NCBI RefSeq assembly: GCF_009800925.1
Contig: NZ_WOYF01000014.1
Location: 1 to 64,000, forward strand
DNA from: Budvicia diplopodorum
GTDB lineage: Bacteria > Pseudomonadota > Gammaproteobacteria > Enterobacterales > Enterobacteriaceae
Direction: 5' to 3'
Length of the DNA: 64,000 nucleotides
Shown here: one piece after another, positions 51,939 through 62,595 of the stretch
Layout of the letters: every line of letters starts with the position of its first letter
How positions within the stretch are numbered: the first letter of the stretch is position 1
Notes under the pieces: generated by a model
The model's database searches: none
Seen by the model: only the letters and a program-made list of their open reading frames with translations
What the model was told of the DNA's origin: nothing
Translations under genes and position numbers: made by a program

Positions 51939-52562
51939 ATGGCTAAAGGTACGCTTTACATTATCTCCGCCCCAAGCGGCGCAGGGAAATCCAGCCTTAT
52001 TCAGGCTCTATTAAAAACTCAGCCAGCTTATGATATGCAGGTTTCTATATCTCACACCACGCGGGATAAACGACCGGGCGAAGTTGAGGGTGAGCATTAT
52101 TATTATGTGTCCGTTGATGAATTTAAACGGCTAATTAAAGAAGATACATTTTTAGAATACGCCGAAGTTTTTGGTAATTATTACGGCACGTCAAAACCAA
52201 AAATTGAACGCGTTTTATCTCAAGGCATTGACGTTTTCTTAGATATTGACTGGCAGGGTGCTCGTCAAATCCGTGAAAAAATGCCGCACAGCCGCAGCAT
52301 ATTTATTTTACCACCGTCGAAAGACGAACTGGCTCGGCGCCTTCAGAACAGAGGGCAAGATAGTGACGAAATTATCGCTGGTCGTATGGATAAAGCCATA
52401 CAAGAAATTTCTCACTATGCAGAGTACAATTATCTGATTATTAATGATGACTTTGATTTAGCTCTACACGACCTGAAGGCAATTGTTCGTACCGAACGAC
52501 TGCTGTTAGATCGTCAAAAACAGCGAAATGAAGCTTTAATCAGTAAACTATTGGCAGACTGA
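51939..52562 (+). CDS. gmk: guanylate kinase
   Basis: Phosphorylates GMP to GDP with ATP. The 207 residues, as in E. coli, have the P-loop [16 protein letters not shown], the GMP-binding [19 protein letters not shown] and the [12 protein letters not shown] lid region. It is the first gene of gmk-rpoZ-spoT-trmH-recG. The 318-base gap to ligB holds its promoter (around 51865-51885); nothing else is seen there. Confidence 0.97.
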   Translation: MAKGTLYIISAPSGAGKSSLIQALLKTQPAYDMQVSISHTTRDKRPGEVEGEHYYYVSVDEFKRLIKEDTFLEYAEVFGNYYGTSKPKIERVLSQGIDVFLDIDWQGARQIREKMPHSRSIFILPPSKDELARRLQNRGQDSDEIIAGRMDKAIQEISHYAEYNYLIINDDFDLALHDLKAIVRTERLLLDRQKQRNEALISKLLAD

Positions 52563-52615
52563 GGCCGGTTTAAGTATCATGCCCAGTCCTTTCTTTATCT
52601 GTGGAGTTTCACAAT

Positions 52616-52891
52616 ATGGCACGCGTAACCGTACAAGACGCTGTAGAAAAAATTGGTAACCGCTTTGACCTCGTTCTGGTCGCGGCTCGCCGGGCTCGTC
52701 AACTTCAGACTCAGGGTAAAGATCCCCTCGTTCCGGAAGAGAACGATAAATATACCGTTATTGCACTGCGTGAAATCGAAGAAGGCCTGATCACCGGTCA
52801 AATCCTTGATTCAAACGCGCGTCAGGAACAGCACGAGCAGGATGCTGCAGAAATGCAAGCGGTCACCGCCATTGCTGAAGGCCGTCGTTAA
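52616..52891 (+). CDS. rpoZ: RNA polymerase omega subunit
   Basis: Chaperones the beta-prime subunit and forms part of a ppGpp-binding site on RNA polymerase. The 91 residues match E. coli omega, [20 protein letters not shown] at the start. A GTG 15 bases upstream is in frame, but the GTGGAG there serves as the ribosome site for ATG 52616. It lies between gmk and spoT, a fitting place given their ppGpp link. Confidence 0.97.
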   Translation: MARVTVQDAVEKIGNRFDLVLVAARRARQLQTQGKDPLVPEENDKYTVIALREIEEGLITGQILDSNARQEQHEQDAAEMQAVTAIAEGRR

Positions 52892-52910
52892 TTAAGGCGG
52901 CGTAACTACT

Positions 52911-55019
52911 TTGTACCTGTTTGAAAGCCTTAATATACTGGCTAAACAATACTTGCCGGATGAGCAAATTGAGTGCCTCAAACAGGCATACATTGTTGCG
53001 CGTGATGCCCATGAAGGGCAAGCCCGCTCCAGCGGTGAACCTTACATTACCCATCCAGTCGCGGTGGCCGGCATTCTTGCAGGTATGCGTCTGGACTATG
53101 AAACGCTAACCGCAGCACTCCTTCATGACACCATCGAAGACACATCGGTAACCTATCAGGACGTCGAACAGCGTTTTGGAAAAAGCGTTGCCGAGCTGGT
53201 CAACGGTGTGTCAAAGCTCGATAAACTCAAGTTTCGCGACAAGAAAGAGGCGCAGGCCGAAAACTTCCGCAAAATGATCATGGCGATGGTACAAGATATC
53301 CGCGTCATTCTGATCAAACTGGCTGACCGTACGCATAATATGCGCACGCTGGGCGCACTCCGCCCAGATAAACGTCGTCGCATTGCCCGCGAAACCCTTG
53401 AGATATACAGCCCGCTAGCCCACCGGCTAGGTATCCATCATCTTAAAATCGAACTGGAAGAGCTCGGTTTTGAAGCGCTGTATCCAAACCGTTATCGCGT
53501 TCTGAAAGAGGTGGTCAAAGCCGCCCGCGGCAATCGTAAAGAGATGATTCAAAAAATTCTCTCTGAGATTGACGGCAGGCTAAAAGAGGCTGGCATCCCT
53601 TGTCGCGTCAGCGGTCGTGAAAAGCATCTGTATTCTATCTACCGCAAAATGCACCATAAAGAGCAGCGTTTTCACTCGATCATGGACATCTATGCGTTCC
53701 GCATTATCGTCAGCGAAGTGGATACCTGCTATCGCGCGTTAGGTCAGGCCCATAGCCTGTATAAACCGCGCCCGGGCAGAATCAAAGACTATATTGCCAT
53801 TCCCAAAGCCAACGGCTATCAGTCGCTGCACACCTCGCTAATCGGCCCTCATGGCGTTCCCGTCGAAGTACAAATTCGTACCGAAGACATGGACCAAATG
53901 GCTGAAATGGGCGTGGCTGCACACTGGGCGTATAAAGAGAAAGGCGAATCCGGCACCGCCGCGCAAATTCGCGCTCAACGCTGGATGCAAAGCCTGCTTG
54001 AGCTACAGCAAAGCGCCGGTAGCTCATTTGAATTTATTGAAAGCGTAAAATCAGATCTGTTCCCGGACGAAATTTACGTTTTCACGCCGAAAGGCCGGAT
54101 TGTCGAACTACAGGCGGGAGCAACGCCGGTGGACTTCGCCTATGCGGTGCATACCGATATCGGTCATGCCTGCGTTGGTTCTCGTGTCGATCGCCAACCT
54201 TACCCGCTCTCCCAAGAGCTGCATAACGGCCAGACGGTAGAGATTATTACCGCGCCGGGCGCACGCCCGAATGCCGCGTGGCTAAACTTTGTCGTCAGTT
54301 CTAAAGCCCGGACCAAAATCCGCCAAATGTTGAAAAACCTCAAGCGTGACGATTCAATTGGTCTGGGGCGGAGGCTGTTAAATCACGCCTTAGGGCAGGG
54401 CCGCAAGATTGCCGATATCGAACCGCAAAATCTGAACCGTGAACTGAAACGGCTGAAGCTGGCCACCCTTGACGATTTACTGGCCGAAGTAGGTCTAGGC
54501 AACGTCATGAGCGTGATGATTGCAAAAAACCTACTGAATGAAGAAAACGTTGAAATTGAACCCGCAATCAACGGGCGTAAGCTGGCTATTCGCGGCGCAG
54601 ACGGTATTTTGCTGACCTTCGCTAAGTGCTGCCGTCCTATTCCGGGCGACCCTATTATTGCGCATGTTAGCCCGGGTAAAGGGTTAGTTATTCACCATGA
54701 ATCCTGTCGGAATATTCGCGGCTACCAAAAAGAACCAGAAAAATTCATGGCCGTTGAGTGGGCAGAAGATACTGAGCAAGAATTTATTGCCGAAATCAAA
54801 GTCGAGATGTTTAACCATCAGGGCGTGCTGGCTAACCTAACCGCAGAAATTAACTCGGCTAAGTCCAATATTCAGAGCCTGAATACGGAAGAAAAAGACG
54901 GCCGAGTTTACGTTGCCTTTATCAGGTTAACTACGCTTAACCGCGTCCATCTGGCCAATATAATGCGTAAAATTCGTATTATGCCGGATGTCATAAAAGT
55001 CACCCGTAACCGAAATTAA
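52911..55019 (+). CDS. spoT: bifunctional (p)ppGpp synthase/hydrolase SpoT
   Basis: Degrades and, weakly, makes the alarmone ppGpp. The 702 residues equal E. coli SpoT: HD hydrolase domain (about 20-180, with LLHDTIEDT), synthase domain (about 200-350, MDIYAFRIIV, YKPRPGRIKDYIAIPKANGY), TGS domain (about 388-450), a CC segment (FAKCCRPIPGDPI) and a C-terminal ACT domain. The start is TTG 52911, as fits MYLFESLN. It is followed by trmH within five bases. Confidence 0.97.
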   Translation: MYLFESLNILAKQYLPDEQIECLKQAYIVARDAHEGQARSSGEPYITHPVAVAGILAGMRLDYETLTAALLHDTIEDTSVTYQDVEQRFGKSVAELVNGVSKLDKLKFRDKKEAQAENFRKMIMAMVQDIRVILIKLADRTHNMRTLGALRPDKRRRIARETLEIYSPLAHRLGIHHLKIELEELGFEALYPNRYRVLKEVVKAARGNRKEMIQKILSEIDGRLKEAGIPCRVSGREKHLYSIYRKMHHKEQRFHSIMDIYAFRIIVSEVDTCYRALGQAHSLYKPRPGRIKDYIAIPKANGYQSLHTSLIGPHGVPVEVQIRTEDMDQMAEMGVAAHWAYKEKGESGTAAQIRAQRWMQSLLELQQSAGSSFEFIESVKSDLFPDEIYVFTPKGRIVELQAGATPVDFAYAVHTDIGHACVGSRVDRQPYPLSQELHNGQTVEIITAPGARPNAAWLNFVVSSKARTKIRQMLKNLKRDDSIGLGRRLLNHALGQGRKIADIEPQNLNRELKRLKLATLDDLLAEVGLGNVMSVMIAKNLLNEENVEIEPAINGRKLAIRGADGILLTFAKCCRPIPGDPIIAHVSPGKGLVIHHESCRNIRGYQKEPEKFMAVEWAEDTEQEFIAEIKVEMFNHQGVLANLTAEINSAKSNIQSLNTEEKDGRVYVAFIRLTTLNRVHLANIMRKIRIMPDVIKVTRNRN

Positions 55020-55024
55020 TTCTT

Positions 55025-55732
55025 ATGTCCCCTGAACGCTTCGCACGGATACGCCATATGCTTGTTACCCGGCAAACCGACCTGACGGTTTGTCTGGAAC
55101 AGGTACATAAACCCCATAACGTCTCTGCGATTATCCGTACCGCTGACGCCGTTGGCGTACATGAAGTTCACGCCGTATGGCCTCATGAGCGGATGAAAAC
55201 GCAGGTCGCCAGCGCAGCGGGTAGTAACAGCTGGGTACAGGTAAAAACTCACCGCGATATCGCCGATGCAGTCAGCCATTTAAAACGGCAGGGCATGCAA
55301 GTCCTTGCGACTAATCTGTCAGATAACGCGGTTGATTTTCGTGAGATAGACTACACCCGCCCGACCTGCATACTGCTCGGTCAGGAAAAAACTGGCATTA
55401 CCCAAGAAGCGTTGGCATTAGCCGACAGGGATATCATTGTGCCAATGATCGGAATGGTTCAGTCGCTTAACGTCTCCGTCGCATCAGCCATTATTCTGTA
55501 TGAAGCCCAGCGCCAGCGTCAGATGGCGGGCCTGTACAACCGTCTAAATAGCCCGCTGGACCACGAAGAGCAACAGCGTTTTCTGTTCGAAGGCGGTTAC
55601 CCTGTGCTGGCCAACGTTGCCAAGCGCAAAAACTTACCCCGCCCGCATATTGACGATCAAGGCCAGATCGTTGCCGATGAAGGCTGGTGGGCGGCAATGC
55701 AGGCACTCAAGCCAAAGCGGCTGAGGCCTTAA
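55025..55732 (+). CDS. trmH: tRNA (guanosine-18-2'-O)-methyltransferase TrmH
   Basis: SPOUT-class enzyme that methylates the ribose of G18 in tRNA. The 235 residues (E. coli 229) show the three SPOUT motifs: NVSAIIRTADAVGVHEVHA, LGQEKTGITQEALALAD and GMVQSLNVSVASAIILYEA, which together form the knotted SAM site. It starts five bases after spoT, and recG begins one base after its stop, so translation is coupled. Confidence 0.96.
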   Translation: MSPERFARIRHMLVTRQTDLTVCLEQVHKPHNVSAIIRTADAVGVHEVHAVWPHERMKTQVASAAGSNSWVQVKTHRDIADAVSHLKRQGMQVLATNLSDNAVDFREIDYTRPTCILLGQEKTGITQEALALADRDIIVPMIGMVQSLNVSVASAIILYEAQRQRQMAGLYNRLNSPLDHEEQQRFLFEGGYPVLANVAKRKNLPRPHIDDQGQIVADEGWWAAMQALKPKRLRP

Positions 55733-55733
55733 G

Positions 55734-57815
55734 ATGCAAGGCCGCCTGCTGGACGCCATTTCGCTGAACACGCTGTCCGGCGTGGGCGCTAGTCAGGCTG
55801 AGAAACTAGCCAAAATAGGCCTATATAATATTCAGGATCTGCTGTTCCACCTGCCCCTGCGCTACGAAGACCGCACCAAACTTTATCCTATCGGCGATTT
55901 AATGCCGGGACTACACGTGACCGTTGAAGGGGAAGTAATACGCAGCGATATCGCCTTTGGCCGCCGCCAGATGCTGACCTGTCAGATAACCGACGGCACC
56001 GGCGTTCTGACCCTGCGTTTCTTCAATTTTAATGCCGCAATGAAAAACAGCCTGTCGCCGGGCAAGCGGGTTAAAGCCTATGGCGAGGTTAAGCGCGGTG
56101 CCAACAATGCCGAAATCATTCATCCTGAATATCGCATTCAGGGAGATAACAGCGCCATCGAGTTAGAAGAAGCCCTGACGCCGGTTTATTCCACCACCGA
56201 AGGCGTACGTCAGGCGACCTTACGCAAACTCACCGATCAGGCGCTTAAGCTGCTAGATACCTGCGCTATTAGCGAGCTTCTGCCACAGGAACTCAGCGCT
56301 AACTTAATCAGCCTGCCCGATGCGCTGCGCACGCTACACCGCCCGCCGCCGGATACCCAGCTAACCGATCTCGAGCAGGGTAAGCACCCGGCCCAGCGCC
56401 GGCTGATACTGGAAGAGCTGCTGGCGCATAATTTAAGCATGCTTTCAGCCCGTGCCGGAGCGCAAAGCTACAGCGCTTGGCCGCTGAAAGATAGCGGCAC
56501 GCTGGTACAGCAAATGCTGGCTGCCCTGCCGTTTAAGCCTACCAATGCTCAACGCCGCGTGGTTACTGATATTCAGCAGGATATGGTGAAACCCTTCCCG
56601 ATGATGCGGCTGGTGCAGGGCGACGTGGGCTCAGGTAAAACGCTGGTAGCCGCGCTGGCAGCTCTCATTGCCATTGAAAACGGTAAACAGGTTGCGTTAA
56701 TGGCACCGACAGAACTGTTGGCCGAACAGCACGCTAACAACTTTCGCCTGTGGTTTGAACCATTGGGTGTCAAAGTCGGCTGGCTGGCCGGTAAGCAAAA
56801 GGGCAAAGCGCGGCAGGAACAAATGGCCGCCATCGCCTCGGGAGAGGTCTCGATGATTGTCGGTACCCACGCCATTTTTCAGGAGCAGGTAAAATTCTCC
56901 GGACTGGCATTAGTGATTATCGATGAACAACACCGGTTTGGCGTGCACCAGCGACTGGCCCTGTGGGAAAAAGGCCAAGAGCAGGGCTTTCACCCACACC
57001 AGTTAGTCATGACCGCAACCCCAATCCCCCGAACGCTGGCAATGACTGCCTATGCCGATATGGACACCTCAGTTATCGATGAGCTACCGCCGGGGCGAAC
57101 GCCGGTTACCACCGTTGCCATTCCGGACTCCCGTAGAGAAGAGATTATTCAACGGGTCAGAAGCGCCTGTAAGCTGGAAAATCGTCAGGCTTACTGGGTC
57201 TGTACGCTAATTGAAGAATCCGAACTGTTGGAAGCTCAGGCCGCCGAAGCGACAACGGAAGGCTTGAAAGAAGCGCTCCCCGAACTGACTATTGGTTTGG
57301 TTCACGGCCGAATGAAAGGCGCAGAAAAACAGGCAATTATGCAGGCTTTCAAGCTGGGTGAAATTCAGCTGCTGGTGGCGACCACGGTCATTGAAGTTGG
57401 CGTAGACGTACCCAACGCCAGCCTGATGATTATCGAAAACCCTGAACGCCTTGGTCTGGCCCAACTCCATCAGCTTAGAGGCCGCGTCGGGCGGGGTGCG
57501 GTGGCATCCCACTGCGTACTGCTGTACAAAACTCCGCTGAGTAAAACGGCGCAAAAACGCCTTCAGGTATTACGCGATAGCAACGACGGCTTTGTCATTG
57601 CCCAGAAGGATTTAGAAATTCGCGGGCCAGGCGAGCTATTAGGCACTCGCCAGACCGGCGTAACTGAGTTTAAAGTCGCAGACTTACTGCGCGATCAAGG
57701 CATGATCCCCGAAGTTCAGCGCGCTGCGCGCTATATTCACCAGCAGCACCCTCAACACGCTAAAGCGCTGATCGAACGCTGGCTGCCCGAAAGCTCAAGG
57801 TATACGCACGCCTGA
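55734..57815 (+). CDS. recG: ATP-dependent DNA helicase RecG
   Basis: Branch-migration helicase acting at stalled forks and Holliday junctions. The 693 residues (E. coli 693) consist of an N-terminal wedge/OB domain (about 60-150, DGTGVLTLRFFNF), Walker A QGDVGSGKTLVAALAAL, DEQH box (VIIDEQHRFGVHQR), and the C-terminal motifs LHQLRGRVGRG and DLEIRGPGELLGTRQTG. It is the last gene of the gmk-recG series. Confidence 0.97.
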   Translation: MQGRLLDAISLNTLSGVGASQAEKLAKIGLYNIQDLLFHLPLRYEDRTKLYPIGDLMPGLHVTVEGEVIRSDIAFGRRQMLTCQITDGTGVLTLRFFNFNAAMKNSLSPGKRVKAYGEVKRGANNAEIIHPEYRIQGDNSAIELEEALTPVYSTTEGVRQATLRKLTDQALKLLDTCAISELLPQELSANLISLPDALRTLHRPPPDTQLTDLEQGKHPAQRRLILEELLAHNLSMLSARAGAQSYSAWPLKDSGTLVQQMLAALPFKPTNAQRRVVTDIQQDMVKPFPMMRLVQGDVGSGKTLVAALAALIAIENGKQVALMAPTELLAEQHANNFRLWFEPLGVKVGWLAGKQKGKARQEQMAAIASGEVSMIVGTHAIFQEQVKFSGLALVIIDEQHRFGVHQRLALWEKGQEQGFHPHQLVMTATPIPRTLAMTAYADMDTSVIDELPPGRTPVTTVAIPDSRREEIIQRVRSACKLENRQAYWVCTLIEESELLEAQAAEATTEGLKEALPELTIGLVHGRMKGAEKQAIMQAFKLGEIQLLVATTVIEVGVDVPNASLMIIENPERLGLAQLHQLRGRVGRGAVASHCVLLYKTPLSKTAQKRLQVLRDSNDGFVIAQKDLEIRGPGELLGTRQTGVTEFKVADLLRDQGMIPEVQRAARYIHQQHPQHAKALIERWLPESSRYTHA

Positions 57816-57918
57816 CCGGGCGCTTAAGCCCTTGCTCTTGTTTTTCAGCTCACCACCATTGCGCCATCGGCCAGCCGCGGCTTTTTATCATCAAGCCAGA
57901 CTGAGAGAAAAATAAGGA

Positions 57919-57934
57919 AAGCAAACGATTGCTA
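57919..57934 (+). promoter_or_regulatory. candidate PurR operator upstream of xanP
   Basis: AAGCAAACGATTGCTA is a near-palindrome matching the PurR box (consensus ACGCAAACGTTTGCGT) in its central GCAAACG-TTGC part. It lies 57 bases upstream of the xanthine permease start in the probable promoter region. Confidence 0.6.
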
Positions 57935-57990
57935 TCGCAAAAAATATCATTAAAATGCGCTCTTTGTGGCTTTAGAGGTTTTATATTTTA

Positions 57991-59397
57991 ATGATGGCTA
58001 GCAGCTCACATTCCCCGACTGACACAGTCAGCAGTCCAAACACCGGCGATAAAAAATCTAACAGTGAACTGATTTATCACCTTGAAGACCGCCCGCCGCT
58101 CCCCCAAACGCTGTTCGCTGCGCTTCAGCATTTATTGGCCATGTTCGTTGCGGTAATTACCCCTGCGATGTTGATTTGTCAGGCTCTGGGTTTACCGGCT
58201 CAGGATACCCAACGCATCATCAGCATGTCGCTGTTCGCTTCTGGCCTAGCCTCTATTTTACAAATTCGCACTTGGGGGCCGGTGGGTTCTGGCCTGCTGT
58301 CTATTCAGGGTACCAGCTTTAACTTTGTTGCTCCGCTGATTATGGGTGGTATTGCTCTTAAAAATGAAGGTGCCGATGTACCAACCATGATGGCGACCCT
58401 GTTCGGTACGCTGATGCTGGCCTCCTGTACTGAAATTTTCCTCTCGCGGGTGCTGCATTTAGCCCAGCGAATCATTACTCCGCTGGTTTCCGGCATCGTG
58501 GTCATGATTATCGGCCTGTCGCTGATTCAGGTTGGTCTGATTTCGATCGGCGGCGGCTATAGCGCAATGTCTGAAACTAATAATACTTTCGGTTCGCCTA
58601 AAAACCTGCTGCTGGCGGGCGTGGTGCTGGCAACCATCATTTTATTAAATCGCCAGAAAAACCCTTATTTGCGGGTTTCATCGCTGGTTATCGCTATGGC
58701 AACTGGCTATGTACTGGCATGGTTTATGGGCATGCTACCGGAACACGTTAGCGTTGAAAGCCAGCTGATTACCATCCCGACGCCGCTGTATTACGGGCTG
58801 GGGATCGACTGGACATTGCTGATCCCGCTAATGCTGGTATTTATGATCACTTCGCTGGAAACCATTGGCGATATCACCGCAACCTCAGACGTTTCGGAAC
58901 AGCCGGTTACCGGGCCGCTATATATGAAGCGCCTGAAAGGCGGCGTTCTTGCTAATGGCCTGAACTCCATGCTTTCGGCGGTGTTTAATACCTTCCCTAA
59001 CTCATGCTTTGGTCAAAATAACGGGGTTATTCAGTTAACCGGCGTGGCCAGCCGCTACGTTGGCTATATTGTCGCCATCATGCTGGTGGTTCTCGGTCTG
59101 TTCCCGTTTGTGAGTGACTTAGTACTCAGCATTCCTGAACCTGTACTGGGCGGCGCGACCATCGTGATGTTCGGTACCATCGCCGCTTCCGGTGTGCGCA
59201 TCGTTTCACGGGAACCGCTTAACCGTCGGGCAATCATGATCATGGCGCTGTCACTGGCCGTGGGTTTGGGCATTTCTCAACAGCCTCAGATTCTACAGTT
59301 TGCGCCTGAGTGGCTCAAAACGCTGCTCTCTTCCGGTATTGCCGCGGGCGGAATTACGGCAATAGTGCTGAATTTAGTATTTCCACATGAGAAGTAA
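57991..59397 (+). CDS. xanP: xanthine permease XanP
   Basis: Proton-coupled NCS2 (nucleobase-ascorbate) transporter of the inner membrane. The 468 residues (E. coli 463) are closely similar through nearly the whole length, with the NAT motifs [32 protein letters not shown] and [19 protein letters not shown] that line the purine site, and about fourteen membrane segments. The N-terminal 30 residues diverge. A second ATG directly after the first could be the start. PurR control is suggested by the upstream box. Confidence 0.94.
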   Translation: MMASSSHSPTDTVSSPNTGDKKSNSELIYHLEDRPPLPQTLFAALQHLLAMFVAVITPAMLICQALGLPAQDTQRIISMSLFASGLASILQIRTWGPVGSGLLSIQGTSFNFVAPLIMGGIALKNEGADVPTMMATLFGTLMLASCTEIFLSRVLHLAQRIITPLVSGIVVMIIGLSLIQVGLISIGGGYSAMSETNNTFGSPKNLLLAGVVLATIILLNRQKNPYLRVSSLVIAMATGYVLAWFMGMLPEHVSVESQLITIPTPLYYGLGIDWTLLIPLMLVFMITSLETIGDITATSDVSEQPVTGPLYMKRLKGGVLANGLNSMLSAVFNTFPNSCFGQNNGVIQLTGVASRYVGYIVAIMLVVLGLFPFVSDLVLSIPEPVLGGATIVMFGTIAASGVRIVSREPLNRRAIMIMALSLAVGLGISQQPQILQFAPEWLKTLLSSGIAAGGITAIVLNLVFPHEK

Positions 59398-59420
59398 TAT
59401 CGGCGTAGTACCCTGATTAA

Positions 59421-59450
59421 CTCAGTCCGTGGTTTTACCCACGGGCTGAG
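59421..59450 (+). terminator. hairpin after xanP
   Basis: CTCAGTCCGTGG (59421-59432) pairs with CCACGGGCTGAG (59439-59450), 11 of 12 positions, without a T run. The remaining part of the 344-base gap to yicH (59451-59741) contains only an AT-rich promoter-like stretch. Confidence 0.5.
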
Positions 59451-59741
59451 CCTGCTAATAGCCGTGCCTGACTTAGCTTTCACGTCAGTACTATCGTCAG
59501 TGTGGCAAAGGGTGCCGTGTGAAAACAATCGCGCGGCATTCTACCAAATACCTTGAATCAATCACCCGCTGTCGCTATCTATTTAAAGTAAACCTCTCGG
59601 AAATTGAAAAACCTATAAAAGCCTCGGTTGAACAAAAACACGCCTGAATTAACGCATAAATTCGCATTATTTTCATTGTGATCCCGTTTTAAATGCGGCA
59701 TAAAGAGGCTTCATCCCGAAAGTTTATTTCAGGTTCAGACC

Positions 59742-61526
59742 ATGAGATTCATCCGAAAATTATTATTAGTCCTGTTATGCCTGATTATTTTGGCATTGGT
59801 GGCCGTCTATTTTGTTGGCCAAACCGCTTATGCGGCAAAATGGGTCAGCCAGTGGGTAAATGACAATACCCCTTATCAACTGTCGCTGGATAACATCGAT
59901 TACGACATTACTGAACCGTCACAGTTAGTGCTCAACGGCGTTGAGCTGAAGCAGCAACGGCGGCCAGCGCTATTAAAAGCGAAAAAAGTCACGCTGGGGC
60001 TTACGGCTTCGCTGTGGGAATCACCGCTGCACTTTTCCAGCCTGTTGCTGGAAGAAGGTGCGTTAGAGCTGTCGTCTAAAACGTCAACCACGCTGGCGTT
60101 GAGCAGCGATCGCCTACAGCTAAAAAACATGGCGCTGAATATTGATAATCCGAACTTCAGCATGCAGGGTGAACGGGTGAACGCCGGGGTTATTCCCTGG
60201 ACGCTCAGCGGCGAAAACCTGCCGGATACCGATAGTCACTTTGAGCTGAGCGCCGACAGGCTAGTGATTAACGGTATTGAAACCGAGCGAGCCTTAGTTC
60301 AGGGCGATATTAAAAACCATAGCATTCTGTTTAATAATGTCGGTGCCGATCTGGGCAACGGTTTACTGACCGCCAATGGTCAACGTACCGCCGAAGGTAA
60401 ATGGCTGATAGATTCCCTACGCCTTAGCGATGTGAAATACCAAAGTACGTTAAGCCTTAGCGCCATGCTGGATCGGTTTTCCCAGCTATCAGGCCATACT
60501 GACATGAATATAAAGCGGCTGGATGTACTCAATTCCAATATTCAGGGCCCGTCATGGTCGTTGAGTGATTTTTCGCTATCGCTTAAAGAGGTGAATCTCA
60601 TCAAAGGCGACTGGCAGCTCCAGTCAGGAACGGCAGCAATCAGCGCGCTCGATATCGTTTATAACGATCAACACCTGATCAGTCCGGTGTTAGAAATAGA
60701 GCTGGAACAAAACAAAGTTAAAATTAAGCAGTTCAGCAGCCGCTGGCAGGATGGACTAATACGCGCCAGTGGCGAGTGGCAGCGCGATACTCAAACATTA
60801 ACGCTGGACGATGTCGCGCTGACATCCCTACTTTATACCCTGCCAAAAGAATGGTTGAGCTATTTGCAGCAGCCTCAGCCGGAATGGCTACGAGAATTGC
60901 ACATCACCAAGCTCAGTACTAACCGTAATATTATTATTGATATTAACCCGGAATTTCCGTTCCAGTTCACGTCGGTCGATCTCAGCGGTAACAATTTACA
61001 GTTGATTAAAGACCACCAGTTTGGCCTGTGGCAAGGCTCGCTGACTGTGAATGCCTCAGAAGCCACTTTAAACAAAATCGACCTGCGCCATCCGTCAGTG
61101 GTGTTAACCGCCACGCCGGAAAACGTTCGCTTCACCGAAGGCAGCGCCTTCACTAAAGATGGGCTAATCGAAGCGACGGCAGTCGTTGGCCAGCAGGCAG
61201 AGCGCCCGCTGCAGCTGACGTTATCCGGCCGTTCTGTACCGGTGAATATGTTACAAAGCTGGGGCTGGCAGTCGATCCCATTGACAGGCAACGGCAACGT
61301 GAACCTACAGCTCACGGGAAATCTAAAAGATAAAGCCAGCGGAAAGCCAGAACTGAAGGGCAATCTAAAAATGGTCAATGCAGAGGGCCAGCAGTTGACT
61401 CAGTACCTGACAAGGCCGGACAGCGGGCAAGCCGACAATAGCGAAATTCAGCAGGACGTAATGCCGATAGCCGCGCCGCCAACAATGCCGACAGAGGCAT
61501 CAGAAGCACCGACCTCTCAGCCTTAA
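59742..61526 (+). CDS. yicH: AsmA family protein YicH
   Basis: A 594-residue inner-membrane-anchored protein: one N-terminal membrane segment (about 5-25), then a periplasmic body rich in beta strands of the AsmA-like type. E. coli YicH is 569 residues; the extra length is a Pro/Ala/Thr/Gln-rich tail (about 560-594, ending MPTEASEAPTSQP). AsmA-like proteins are tied to lipid transport across the envelope; the specific role of YicH is unsettled. It follows xanP as in E. coli and ends at a convergent terminator. Confidence 0.88.
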   Translation: MRFIRKLLLVLLCLIILALVAVYFVGQTAYAAKWVSQWVNDNTPYQLSLDNIDYDITEPSQLVLNGVELKQQRRPALLKAKKVTLGLTASLWESPLHFSSLLLEEGALELSSKTSTTLALSSDRLQLKNMALNIDNPNFSMQGERVNAGVIPWTLSGENLPDTDSHFELSADRLVINGIETERALVQGDIKNHSILFNNVGADLGNGLLTANGQRTAEGKWLIDSLRLSDVKYQSTLSLSAMLDRFSQLSGHTDMNIKRLDVLNSNIQGPSWSLSDFSLSLKEVNLIKGDWQLQSGTAAISALDIVYNDQHLISPVLEIELEQNKVKIKQFSSRWQDGLIRASGEWQRDTQTLTLDDVALTSLLYTLPKEWLSYLQQPQPEWLRELHITKLSTNRNIIIDINPEFPFQFTSVDLSGNNLQLIKDHQFGLWQGSLTVNASEATLNKIDLRHPSVVLTATPENVRFTEGSAFTKDGLIEATAVVGQQAERPLQLTLSGRSVPVNMLQSWGWQSIPLTGNGNVNLQLTGNLKDKASGKPELKGNLKMVNAEGQQLTQYLTRPDSGQADNSEIQQDVMPIAAPPTMPTEASEAPTSQP

Positions 61527-61531
61527 AACCA

Positions 61532-61564
61532 AACCGGGCATCCGTAATCGACAGATGCCCGGTT
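61532..61564. terminator. bidirectional hairpin between yicH and fabY
   Basis: AACCGGGCATC (61532-61542) and GATGCCCGGTT (61554-61564) form an 11-bp perfect stem around an 11-base loop. The minus-strand side is followed by a T-rich TTTGGTTTT. Confidence 0.65.
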
Positions 61565-61604
61565 ACCTACAACGGAAAACGCGCCCAATCTTGCGGCCGG
61601 TTAA

Positions 61605-62516
61605 TCACTCACCGTGTTCGACCGGTAATACCATATAGGTACCTTCAAACACGCAGGCCGTTTCTTCATCGCTGGATAGCCTAACTTCGAGCTGTACTCT
61701 GGCTTTACGCCCTTTGGCAAGACGATCCAGATCGCCTTTCATTGAGTCGAGGCTGGCTACCGCAACCGGCCGGCCGGTGATCGGTTTATGATAGCGAATA
61801 TGGGCATCGACCAATACGATATCACCGCCTAGCTGGCGCTCCTGCAACAACAGCCAGATCAGCCCCCACCCGGTCAGCGTCGCCAGCGAGAACTGGCTAC
61901 CGGCAAAAATGGTGTGATGTAGGTTAGTGTTCACCGCTTCCGGCATAGTGGTAATAAAACGCTGGCCGGTGTATTGAGTAATACGCACGCCCATCTTTTC
62001 ACTCAGCGGGATGCTTTGATGCCAGGCCCTTTGCAGCTGAGCGCACCAGTCCGGGCGATGGAGAATATCGTCCAGCGTGGCAACCGTTTTTCTCATCAGG
62101 AAATGCCGGACCGGCGTAGTTTGTGGCGCTGTCATCTCGCCCTGATTCACAAACCCCAGCTTGTCAAAGAACGGCACGGTTTCTTCCCGGGCGCTACAAA
62201 CAATACGTTTCACCCCTTCCTGACGCGCTATCGATTCCAGCGTAATCGCCAGCAGCGTGCCCAAACCTTTTCCGCGCACGTTTGCCGCAACCGCCAGAAA
62301 ACGGATTGAACCTTCGTTATCGGCATTAATGTATAGTCGGCCAACCGCCACCACCAGCCCCTGATTGTCGACTACCATTTGATGATAGGCCATCGCATCA
62401 TAGCCGTCGCGCTCCGAGCCAATGGGCTGATGCAGTGGTTTACGTAGCATTTCCCAGCGGAACTGGTAGTAGTCTTGTAAATCCTGTTCAGTAACAGGAA
62501 CGCGCAGGTGATACAT
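61605..62516 (-). CDS. fabY: GNAT acyltransferase / hotdog-domain protein FabY (YiiD)
   Basis: Two-domain protein of 303 residues from the chosen ATG (MYHLRVPV): a GNAT acetyltransferase (about 1-145, acetyl-CoA motif [15 protein letters not shown]) and a C-terminal hotdog/thioesterase-like YiiD domain (about 165-300, [24 protein letters not shown]). E. coli YiiD is proposed as FabY, an alternative initiator of fatty acid synthesis. The frame is open 54 bases further to 62570; E. coli also has a short extension, so the start is uncertain. dtd and yihY lie upstream on the same strand. Confidence 0.88.
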   Translation of the reverse strand: MYHLRVPVTEQDLQDYYQFRWEMLRKPLHQPIGSERDGYDAMAYHQMVVDNQGLVVAVGRLYINADNEGSIRFLAVAANVRGKGLGTLLAITLESIARQEGVKRIVCSAREETVPFFDKLGFVNQGEMTAPQTTPVRHFLMRKTVATLDDILHRPDWCAQLQRAWHQSIPLSEKMGVRITQYTGQRFITTMPEAVNTNLHHTIFAGSQFSLATLTGWGLIWLLLQERQLGGDIVLVDAHIRYHKPITGRPVAVASLDSMKGDLDRLAKGRKARVQLEVRLSSDEETACVFEGTYMVLPVEHGE

Positions 62517-62595
62517 ACAGGCTCTCTTTTTATTATGATTACTGATTATTAATAATGCGTTATTCGACAAACAGCAACCAACAATTAGCGTTCAG

